NCBI GenBank assembly: GCA_003552625.1
Contig: PUNM01000115.1
Location: 1-38,777 of the forward strand
Direction: 5' to 3'
DNA length: 38,777 bases
Source: Ectothiorhodospiraceae bacterium
Lineage (GTDB): Bacteria > Pseudomonadota > Gammaproteobacteria > Nitrococcales > Halorhodospiraceae
Shown here: piece after piece, positions 4,783 through 11,273 of the stretch
How positions within the stretch are numbered: the first letter of the stretch is position 1
Layout: every line of letters starts with the position of its first letter
Program-made: the position numbers and the translations under genes
The notes under the pieces: model-generated
Told to the model about the DNA's origin: nothing
Seen by the model: only the letters and a program-made list of their open reading frames with translations
The model's database searches: none

Positions 4783-6636
4783 ATGCCATGGGTTGGTTTC
4801 GACATCGAAACCTCCGGGGATCTGGAGGAGTACGCGCTGCAGCCGTGGCGCGCCAAGGACGGGCAGGGGTGGATCCGCACCTACGCCGAGTCGTCAGCGC
4901 AGTTCAACCGACTGGTGCTGCCGAAAACTCCCCGGCACCTGAAGGAACAGCTCAACCGGATGGTGCGTGACTGGGAGGCGAGCGGCACCGTCGTGTGCGT
5001 CTGGAACGGGGTGTTCGAGATCTCGTGGCTGGCCGCCTACGTTGACCACGCCCTGCTGCGCCGCGTGCACTGGCTGGACGGCATGCTGCTCTGGAAGCAT
5101 CTGGAGAACGCGCCCGAGTACGACACCGCGGCGGAGAAGCGCCGGGACTTCGGCCTGAAGAAAGCCGTCGAGACGTTCTTGCCGCAGTACGCCGGTTACG
5201 ACGAAGGTATCGACTTCCACCACGACAGCACGTTCCGCGTCGGCCACTACAACGCGTGCGACGCGCTGTTCACTCGCGCCATCACCCGGCACCTCTACAC
5301 CCAGCTGGCGGCCGAGCCACAGCGTCTGCGTGCGGCCAAGATCGAGGCGCACAGCCTCGCCGACCTCGGGCTGGCCAACTACGAAGGCGTGGAGATCGAC
5401 GAGGCCGGCACTGACTCGCTGGACGCGCAGCTGCAACAGGAGGCGCAGGATGCCATGGGCCGGCTCCAGCCGCACGGGGCCACACCGCAGATCCTCCGGT
5501 CACCGAAGCAGCTGGGGCAGCTGCTGTTCGACGACTGGGGGCTGGAACCGCTGCGTCAGGGGAAGACGGGCCCCAGCACGGACAAGGAGACCCTGCACGA
5601 GCTGGCCATCCACGACCCCCGGGTGCGCGACATCCGCAACTACCGGGAGGCGAACAACAACCGCACCAAGTTTGTCGTCAACATTCGCGAAGCGGTGAGA
5701 TACAACAACGATAGTCGTGCACACCCGACCGCCAAGCCGTTCGGAACCTACTCCGGGCGTCTGACCTACGGCTCGTCGCAGGGCAAAGGCAAGGGCAAGC
5801 GACAGATCGGGTGGGCCATCCACCAGATGAAGCGGTCGGCGGAATACCGCGGTCTGATCAAAGCCCCGGAAGGGCATGTCGTCGTCGAGTTCGACGCGGC
5901 CGGGCAGGAGTTCCGCTGGATGGCCGTCATGTCCGGCGACGAAACCATGTTGAGTCTGTGCATGCCCGGCGAGGATCCGCATTCTTACATGGGCGCCAGC
6001 ATTGCTGAGGTCGGCTATCAGGAGGTGGTCGAGGGTGCCGCGGCGGGAGATCCGAAACTGAAGGCTATCCGCCAACTGGGCAAGGTGGCCAACCTTGCCT
6101 TGCAGTACCGCACCAGCGCCAAGAAGCTGCTGTCGACTGGGCGCGTGCAGCACGGGATGGACTTTATGGATTTGGCGCTGGCGCAGAAGGTCCACCGGAC
6201 GTACCAGCGGACCTACCCGGGCGTGCCGCGCTACTGGCAGCGCCAGATCGCACACATCACCCGGCACCTCAAGGTCAGCACGATGGCAGGCCGGCAGGTG
6301 AAGGTTTCTGCGCGCATGCTGCGCAGCAACGAGTGGTCGGTGCAGTCCACCTCGATCAACTACCCGATCCAAGGCACGGGCGCTGACCAGAAGTACCTCG
6401 CCATGTCCGTCCTGCGGCCGGTCCTGAGCGAGCACGGCGCCCGGTTCCTGTTCGACCTGCATGACGGCTTGTATTTCATCGTGCCAGATGACACGGCCCA
6501 CGAGTTCATTCCCCAAGTTCGGTCCCTGCTGGACCGCCTGCCCTACGAGAAAGCGTGGGGCTTCAAACCACCCATCCCGCTGCCTTGGGACTGCAAGGTC
6601 GGCACCACATGGGGCAACATGAAGGAGCTGAAGTGA
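4783..6636 (+). CDS. Family A DNA polymerase with 3'-5' exonuclease domain
   Basis: Replicative phage DNA polymerase of 617 residues. Exonuclease motifs are FDIET (Asp7, Glu9), VWNGVFEISW (about 74-83) and YNACDALFT. The polymerase domain has motif A VVEFDAAGQEFRWMA (Asp371), motif B RQLGKVANLALQYR (Arg430, Lys434, Leu438, Tyr442) and motif C FDLHDGLYF (His560, Asp561). Leu438 stands where E. coli Pol I has Phe762 and T7 has Tyr526. Gly562 replaces the usual Glu after the catalytic Asp. Leu762-type polymerases are known from environmental phages and have been linked to slower or temperate lifestyles. No 5' nuclease domain is present. There is no strong Shine-Dalgarno sequence (CGAGGACAACCT); a structured leader precedes it. 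The next gene overlaps its stop. Confidence 0.95.
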   Translation: MPWVGFDIETSGDLEEYALQPWRAKDGQGWIRTYAESSAQFNRLVLPKTPRHLKEQLNRMVRDWEASGTVVCVWNGVFEISWLAAYVDHALLRRVHWLDGMLLWKHLENAPEYDTAAEKRRDFGLKKAVETFLPQYAGYDEGIDFHHDSTFRVGHYNACDALFTRAITRHLYTQLAAEPQRLRAAKIEAHSLADLGLANYEGVEIDEAGTDSLDAQLQQEAQDAMGRLQPHGATPQILRSPKQLGQLLFDDWGLEPLRQGKTGPSTDKETLHELAIHDPRVRDIRNYREANNNRTKFVVNIREAVRYNNDSRAHPTAKPFGTYSGRLTYGSSQGKGKGKRQIGWAIHQMKRSAEYRGLIKAPEGHVVVEFDAAGQEFRWMAVMSGDETMLSLCMPGEDPHSYMGASIAEVGYQEVVEGAAAGDPKLKAIRQLGKVANLALQYRTSAKKLLSTGRVQHGMDFMDLALAQKVHRTYQRTYPGVPRYWQRQIAHITRHLKVSTMAGRQVKVSARMLRSNEWSVQSTSINYPIQGTGADQKYLAMSVLRPVLSEHGARFLFDLHDGLYFIVPDDTAHEFIPQVRSLLDRLPYEKAWGFKPPIPLPWDCKVGTTWGNMKELK

Positions 6637-6857
6637 TGACGTTTTATGTGCAGATTGGTAGTGGTGAAGAATCGTATGAGGTTAAGGACTACAACCACGA
6701 TTACGAGTTAATTATTGTACAAGGTGAACATATCCGGTTTGCTATTGCGACTGATGAAGAGGTCATGCGCCAGCACAATGCTCAAATTGTCGACGCCGCC
6801 GGGGGCACCTACACTGTGACCGACTTCATCGAGCAATGGGAGGCAAACGATGCCTAG
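6636..6857 (+). CDS. Hypothetical small acidic protein
   Basis: 73 residues from ATG 6636, whose A is the last base of the polymerase stop (TGATG); AAGGAG lies about 10 bases upstream. The longer frame from 6555 would lie inside the polymerase gene and is not needed. Sequence features are MTFYVQIGSGEESYEVKDY, then IVQGEHIRFAIATDEEV and VTDFIEQWEAND, suggesting a small beta-rich domain. The first half is lower in G/C than the neighbours. Unrecognised. Overlaps the HNH gene by 8 bases. Confidence 0.65.
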   Translation: MTFYVQIGSGEESYEVKDYNHDYELIIVQGEHIRFAIATDEEVMRQHNAQIVDAAGGTYTVTDFIEQWEANDA

Positions 6858-7140
6858 CAGCCCCGGATACAAGCGTGACTACAAGCAGGAGTACAAGACC
6901 GCCAAGGAGCGCGGAGAGGTCGGCACGGGCTCCGACAGCGGCAACGCCAAACGGCACCGCGCCCGGCGCAAACTGGAGAAGGAAGGCAAGGTGAAGCCGG
7001 GTCAGGATGTGGACCACAAGAAGCCGATCAGCAAGGGTGGCGGCAACCGCAAGGAAAACCTGAAAGCATCGTCACCCAGCAAGAACCGTTCGTTCGTGCG
7101 CACAAAGTCCGGCGCCATCAAGAAGGAGGGCAAGAAGTGA
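6850..7140 (+). CDS. HNH-type nuclease, small phage form
   Basis: 96 residues. Highly basic: 20+ Lys/Arg in the first 50 residues (KRDYKQEYKTAKERGE, NAKRHRARRKLEKEGK), then the metal-binding core DVDHKKPISKGGGNRKENL (Asp55, His56, Asn66, Asn70) and SPSKNRS (Asn79). This is the D-H...N...N pattern of ββα-metal HNH endonucleases that nick or cut DNA. The basic N-terminal half would bind DNA. It lacks the cysteine pairs of the zinc-stabilised forms. Such proteins in replication clusters may process replication or recombination intermediates or assist packaging; which one is not shown by sequence. Overlaps both neighbours. Confidence 0.8.
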   Translation: MPSSPGYKRDYKQEYKTAKERGEVGTGSDSGNAKRHRARRKLEKEGKVKPGQDVDHKKPISKGGGNRKENLKASSPSKNRSFVRTKSGAIKKEGKK

Positions 7141-7859
7141 GCCGACAAATCGAGACCCCACCGGCCGAAGCGGTCGACTACCAAGAGCCGTTCGATGCGG
7201 ACAAGGTGCCGCCGCTGAGCTTTTCCACGGGCAACCTGTTCCAGCAGTGCCCGCACCAGTATTACCGCCTCAAGGTAGCCAAGGATGTGAAGGACGACTT
7301 CTCGCACCCGGCGGCCCTGTGGGGGAAACGTGTGCACAAAGCACTGGAGGATTTTCTGCTGGGCGTAACCAAGGAGCTGCCGGACGAGTTCAAGCAGTTC
7401 TCGCACTACGCGCATCGGCTGAAGCAGATGGAGGGTGACCGGTTCGTCGAGCGTAAGATGGCCGTCGACGCGTCCCTCAAGCCGGTGGATTTCTTCGACA
7501 ACCGTCGGGCCCGCTATCGGGCGATTGTCGACTACCTCGTGATCAAAGGTGACACCGCATACCAGATCGACCACAAAACTGGGAAGGTGAAGCCCTCCGA
7601 CCAGCTGGCCATGAGTGCGCTGCCGATCTTCGCCAAGTACCCGCGGGTCCAGCAGGTCAAGGGCGCGCTGTACTGGCTGAAGCACGACACCTACACCAAG
7701 TACGAGTACAAGCGGGAGGAAGCCCCGGCGATGGAGTCCAAGCTGTTCCGCCCCGTCATCACGGCGGTACGCAACGCCGCCGAGACCGGCTACTGGCCCC
7801 GCCAGCCGTCGGCGCTGTGCGCGTACTGTCCGGTGAAAGACTGCGAATACCACCGCTAG
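7137..7859 (+). CDS. PD-(D/E)XK exonuclease with Cas4/AddB-like cysteine set
   Basis: 240 residues, GTG start overlapping the HNH stop (GTGA), AAGGAGG upstream. RecB-type nuclease signatures are FSTGNLFQQCPHQYY (28-42), GKRVHKALEDFL, AIVDYLV (Asp132) and QIDHKTGK (Asp145, Lys147, the D-x-K of motif III), followed by a Gln/Tyr helix (QQVKGALYWL). Cys38 at the front and Cys228, Cys231 and Cys236 near the end form the C...CxxCx4C arrangement that holds a 4Fe-4S cluster in Cas4, AddB and related nucleases. It probably degrades or resects DNA ends during recombination or host DNA breakdown. It is followed by a VRR-NUC nuclease and an SNF2-like helicase. It could be called Cas4-like, but no CRISPR is present. 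Confidence 0.88.
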   Translation: MSRQIETPPAEAVDYQEPFDADKVPPLSFSTGNLFQQCPHQYYRLKVAKDVKDDFSHPAALWGKRVHKALEDFLLGVTKELPDEFKQFSHYAHRLKQMEGDRFVERKMAVDASLKPVDFFDNRRARYRAIVDYLVIKGDTAYQIDHKTGKVKPSDQLAMSALPIFAKYPRVQQVKGALYWLKHDTYTKYEYKREEAPAMESKLFRPVITAVRNAAETGYWPRQPSALCAYCPVKDCEYHR

Positions 7860-7867
7860 GAGACATC

Positions 7868-8263
7868 ATGCAGCACCACGAGGAGATCCCGGAGAAGATC
7901 CGGGCGACGGTCAAGCGCGCGCAGCGCTCTGGGATGGATAAGGAGGCCGACGTGAAGCGCGTCACTCGCCGCTGCCTTGCCCACTTCGACACCCAGTTCC
8001 ACTTCATGCCGCCAGCCAACGCATACGGCAAGGCCGGCATCAGCGACATCCTGTGCGTGATCGAAGGTCGCCCGGTCGCCATCGAGACCAAGTTCGGCAG
8101 CAACAAGCCAACGGTCAACCAGAAGAATTTCGGCAAGGCATGGGCAGATGCCGGCGGGCTGTTTCTGGTGGTGACAGACCGCAACATCGTTGATATGATG
8201 ATGCGTATCTATACGTTCATCTACGAGTGTGACAGCCATGTTGAACTCTACAACGAGCATTGA
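7868..8263 (+). CDS. VRR-NUC domain nuclease
   Basis: 131 residues from ATG 7868 with TAGGAG upstream. The frame extends further 5' but only into the previous gene. The VRR-NUC core reads GKAGISDILCV (Asp60), VAIETKFGSNKP (Glu73, Lys75) and VNQKNFGKAWADAGGLFLVV, the G-x-x-D...E-x-K...Q pattern of this PD-(D/E)XK branch. Stand-alone phage VRR-NUC proteins are structure-specific nucleases thought to resolve Holliday junctions or flaps; FAN1 shares the fold. The first 40 residues are basic and helical. It overlaps the helicase start by 26 bases, indicating co-expression. Confidence 0.9.
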   Translation: MQHHEEIPEKIRATVKRAQRSGMDKEADVKRVTRRCLAHFDTQFHFMPPANAYGKAGISDILCVIEGRPVAIETKFGSNKPTVNQKNFGKAWADAGGLFLVVTDRNIVDMMMRIYTFIYECDSHVELYNEH

Positions 8264-9653
8264 CGGCTACAGCTGGCCGGGGCCGTTCCAGCCATTCGAC
8301 CACCAGAAGGAGACCACGGAGTTCATCGTCGCCAACCACCGGGGCTTCGTGTTCAACGACATGGGCACCGGCAAGACGGCGAGCCTGCTCTGGGCGGCCG
8401 ACTACCTCATGTCCGTCGGCGATGTTGGCCGGCTGCTGATCGTCGCGCCGCTGTCGACTATCAAGCGAGTCTGGCTGGATGAGTCGTTCCAACTACTCAT
8501 GCACCGCAACACGGTCTTGCTGTATGGCCCCTCCGCGAAGCGCCGGGAGAAGTATGAGCAGTCGAATTGGGAGATAGCCATCGTCAACTTTGATGGCGTG
8601 AAGATCCTGAAGGATCTAATCGAGGATGACATCAAGAGCGGTCGGCTCGATATGATCGCCATCGACGAGGCGACCGAGTATCGCAACTCCCAGACCAAGA
8701 AGTACCAGACCATGAAGAAGCTGGCGGACAAGGTGCCGCGCTTGGTACAGATGACCGGGGCCCCGTGCCCGGAGGCGCCGACGGATGCCTACGGCCTTGC
8801 GCATCTGCAGGGCAATACGAGCATCCCCAAGTTTTTCGGCGCGTGGCGGCGGCGCACCATGCTCAAGGTGGGCGAGTTCCAGTGGGTTCCGCGCCCGGAC
8901 GGCTTTCAGCAGGCGTTTCAGGTGCTGCAGCCGGCCATCCGGTTCCGCAAGGAGGACTGCGTGGATCTGCCGCCGGTGACCTACGAGCAGTGGGAAGTGG
9001 AGCTGTCCAGCGAGCAGAAGTCGGCGTACAAGACCATGCAGAAGAAGATGGCCATCGAGTTCGCCGACGAGGGGGACCAGCTGCCCGCCGTGAACGCTGC
9101 GGACAAGATCAACAAGCTGCGCCAGATCGCATGCGGCGTGGTGAAGGACACCGGTACGGGCGAGTACGTGCTGCTGGACTACAAGCCGCGCCTGCGGGCA
9201 GTGCTGGCGGCTATCGAGCAGGCCGACGCCAAGGTCGTGGTGGCGGTGCCGTTCAAGGGCATCATCAAGCAGCTGGCGCATGACGTGGGCCAGCTCTACA
9301 CGACGGAGTACATCAACGGCGACGTGAGTTCCAAGCAGCGGGACGACATTATCACCCGGTTCCGCCAGACCTCCGACCCGCACGTGCTCATGGTCCACCC
9401 GAAAACCATGTCCCACGGGATCACGCTGGTCGAAGCGGACGTGATGGTGATCTACGCGCCGATCTACTCCAACGATCAGGCCACCCAGATCGAGAACCGG
9501 ATCAACCGCCCCGGCCAGACCCGCAGCATGACCATCGTGCAGCTGGGCGCGTCGGCGATGGAGTGGGCGATCTACCACTCGACCGAGATGAAGGCACAGG
9601 GCGAAGCAATGCTGCTGGAGATGTACAAACAGGCAATGCAAGAAAAGGTGTAA
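8238..9653 (+). CDS. SNF2-type superfamily 2 DNA helicase/translocase
   Basis: 471 residues from ATG 8238 (a GTG at 8229 is the alternative). Helicase motifs in order: Q-like FDHQKE, Walker A NDMGTGKTAS (Lys46), Ia LLIVAPLSTIKRVW, Walker B MIAIDEAT (Asp143, Glu144), III QMTGAPCPEAPTDAYG, IV-like VVVAVPFKGI, V HPKTMSHGITL, VI QIENRINRPGQ (Arg421, Arg424). The DEAx box, TGAP motif and the Arg-finger helix with RxxRxGQ are those of SNF2-like translocases, which pump along dsDNA and remodel branches or displace proteins. Small phage versions lie beside VRR-NUC genes and probably unwind or migrate branched DNA with them. Both RecA-like lobes are complete and no accessory domain is fused. Confidence 0.92.
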   Translation: MLNSTTSIDGYSWPGPFQPFDHQKETTEFIVANHRGFVFNDMGTGKTASLLWAADYLMSVGDVGRLLIVAPLSTIKRVWLDESFQLLMHRNTVLLYGPSAKRREKYEQSNWEIAIVNFDGVKILKDLIEDDIKSGRLDMIAIDEATEYRNSQTKKYQTMKKLADKVPRLVQMTGAPCPEAPTDAYGLAHLQGNTSIPKFFGAWRRRTMLKVGEFQWVPRPDGFQQAFQVLQPAIRFRKEDCVDLPPVTYEQWEVELSSEQKSAYKTMQKKMAIEFADEGDQLPAVNAADKINKLRQIACGVVKDTGTGEYVLLDYKPRLRAVLAAIEQADAKVVVAVPFKGIIKQLAHDVGQLYTTEYINGDVSSKQRDDIITRFRQTSDPHVLMVHPKTMSHGITLVEADVMVIYAPIYSNDQATQIENRINRPGQTRSMTIVQLGASAMEWAIYHSTEMKAQGEAMLLEMYKQAMQEKV

Positions 9654-9658
9654 GGAGG

Positions 9659-9686
9659 TTGACATGGGTTAGCATGCTGGTAAAAT
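9659..9686 (+). promoter_or_regulatory. Strong sigma70 promoter for the ssDNA-binding unit
   Basis: Perfect TTGACA (9659-9664), a 16-base spacer and TAAAAT (9681-9686) preceded by TG at 9678-9679, an extended -10. It lies in the gap after the helicase gene. Together with the terminator at 11229-11257 it makes a two-gene unit of its own. Confidence 0.75.
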
Positions 9687-9713
9687 GGCACCACCAACAG
9701 AGGAGAAGCACCA

Positions 9714-10106
9714 ATGGCTGATTACGACCGTATGGCTCGCGTCTACATCAAGATGCGGGAAAAGCGCTCCCAGCTGAAGCGCGAGTTCGAGGAGAAGGAC
9801 GCTCAGATCAAGCAGCAGATGGAGCAGCTGGAGCGTGCCTTCATGCAGGAGCTGAACGAGCACAACACCAACTCCCTGAAGACCGACTCGGGGACCATCT
9901 TCACCACGGAATCGGCCAAGGCCAGTATCGCCGACTGGAACGCGTTGGCCCCGTGGCTGATCGAGAACGACGCGCTGGAGTTTCTGGAGCAGCGCGTGAA
10001 GGCCAAGGAGGTACAGGAATACCTCAACACCCACGGCGAGCTGCCCCCGGGCGTCAACCTGCACCGGGAGAAGAACGTCCGCATCCGCAAAAACTCTGAC
10101 AAGTAG
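9714..10106 (+). CDS. Coiled-coil phage protein next to the ssDNA-binding gene
   Basis: 130 residues, with AGAGGAGAAG just upstream. Residues about 8-50 are long charged heptads (MREKRSQLKREFEEKDAQIKQ in pattern) and should form a coiled coil. The later part has SGTIFTTESAKASIADWNAL, an ENDALEFLEQRV helix, and ends PPGVNLHREKNVRIRKN. I know this type (coiled coil, 'W.al..wi.endaldlLerrv', 'LPpGv...re..vr.Rr') from phage genomes where it precedes an ssDNA-binding-like gene. Its role is unknown, with recombination or replication accessory likely by position. It is the first gene of the promoter 9659 unit. Confidence 0.8.
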   Translation: MADYDRMARVYIKMREKRSQLKREFEEKDAQIKQQMEQLERAFMQELNEHNTNSLKTDSGTIFTTESAKASIADWNALAPWLIENDALEFLEQRVKAKEVQEYLNTHGELPPGVNLHREKNVRIRKNSDK

Positions 10107-10116
10107 GAGTATCACT

Positions 10117-11208
10117 ATGAGCAACGAACTCGCACTGTTTGATAACAAGCAAGTGGCCGTCCCTGACCACGTGGCGGCTCTCGCCGGCGACTCGGGCAAC
10201 ATCGACGCCGGGTCCAACGTCCCGTCGCTGTCGATCCGCGGCAAGATCTTCCGCACCCAGATCGAAGGCGAGGAAACCATGGTCACCCGCTACGACGAGG
10301 AGGTGGGCGACGAGGTGCCGGTCAGCGCCCTGTCCCTCATCGTGGTGGATCAGGGCCCGTTCGGGGCGCGCGTCTACTACGGCGCGGAGTACGACCCGGA
10401 GAGTACGGCGGGGCCCAAGTGCTTTAGCCTCGATGGCAAGCACCCGGACGGCAAGTCGCCGGAGCCGCAGGCCAAGTCATGCGCGCAGTGCCCGCACGCG
10501 GTAAAGGGCTCCAAGGTGTCGCCCTCGGGTACGGCCACCACGGCCTGCCAGCTCCAGCGTCGGCTGGCGGTGGTCCCGGCGAAGAAGCCTGACTCCACTC
10601 CGCTGCTCCTGCGGCTGGCGCCGACCTCGGCGTATGACCCGGAGACCAAGGACGCGGACAACGGCTGGTTCGGCTGGCGCCAGTACCTCGACTTCCTGAA
10701 TGCGCGTGGCGTGCGTCACACCGCGCAGGTGGTGACCAAGGCTCGCTTCGACGCCGACGCCGAGCACCCCAAACTGCTGTTCCGCCCGGAGCGCTTCCTG
10801 ACCGAAGAGGAGGCCAAGATTATCGCCGAGCAGATGCAGTCGGAGGAGGTCGCCCAGCTCCTGCACCCGCAGGAGGCTCCGGCGGAGCCGGCGGCTGAGC
10901 CGGTGCCGGGAGAAGCCATCCTCGGGGAGTCCGCCGACGAGAAGGAAGCGCCGGAAGAGAAGCCGGCCCCGAAGAAGTCCGCGGCCAAGAAGGCTGCACC
11001 GAAGAAGCAGGCTGAGGAGCCGGAGGAGGAACCGGCGCCCAAGAAGACCCGCAAGAAGGCCCCGGATCCGGAGCAGGTGCCGGAGGACGACGGCGATGAA
11101 GTGCCGTGGGAAGACGAGAAGCCCGCGCGGCGCACGGCTGAAGGCAGTGGCGAGAGCGGGGCCGAGCCCAGCGGCGTTGACGCTCTGCTCGACGACTGGG
11201 ATGCTTGA
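10117..11208 (+). CDS. Probable ssDNA-binding protein with zinc-type cysteines and acidic tip
   Basis: 363 residues. Residues about 34-240 look beta-rich and include Cys102, Cys122, Cys125 and Cys144 (KCFSLDGKHP, SCAQCPHAVKG, TTACQLQRRL), a plausible zinc site like that of T4 gp32. Then follows a disordered tail rich in Pro, Ala, Glu and Lys, with histone-H1-like KKSAAKKAAPKK blocks (about 285-330), ending in the acidic VDALLDDWDA. An acidic, aromatic C-terminus is the hallmark by which SSB and T7 gp2.5 contact replication partners. It sits in its own strong promoter-terminator unit between helicase and primase genes, as an abundant ssDNA-coating protein would need. The assignment rests on layout, not on a clear OB-fold signature. 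Confidence 0.65.
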   Translation: MSNELALFDNKQVAVPDHVAALAGDSGNIDAGSNVPSLSIRGKIFRTQIEGEETMVTRYDEEVGDEVPVSALSLIVVDQGPFGARVYYGAEYDPESTAGPKCFSLDGKHPDGKSPEPQAKSCAQCPHAVKGSKVSPSGTATTACQLQRRLAVVPAKKPDSTPLLLRLAPTSAYDPETKDADNGWFGWRQYLDFLNARGVRHTAQVVTKARFDADAEHPKLLFRPERFLTEEEAKIIAEQMQSEEVAQLLHPQEAPAEPAAEPVPGEAILGESADEKEAPEEKPAPKKSAAKKAAPKKQAEEPEEEPAPKKTRKKAPDPEQVPEDDGDEVPWEDEKPARRTAEGSGESGAEPSGVDALLDDWDA

Positions 11209-11228
11209 AACCCTCTGCAGGTAACTGC

Positions 11229-11257
11229 AATGCCCCGGCACGTCCGGGGCATTTTTT
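11229..11257 (+). terminator. Rightward intrinsic terminator after the ssDNA-binding gene
   Basis: AATGCCCCGG (11229-11238) pairs perfectly with CCGGGGCATT (11244-11253) around a 5-base loop and runs into six T residues (11252-11257). It lacks a T-run on the other strand, so it acts rightward only. It separates the ssDNA-binding unit from the primase-helicase gene 17 bases later. Confidence 0.93.
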
Positions 11258-11273
11258 GGCACTGGGGGAACCG

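Noticed and set aside
7137-7859. Part of a CRISPR-Cas locus (Cas4)
   Set aside because: No repeat-spacer array or other cas gene is present; FeS PD-(D/E)XK nucleases are common in phages.
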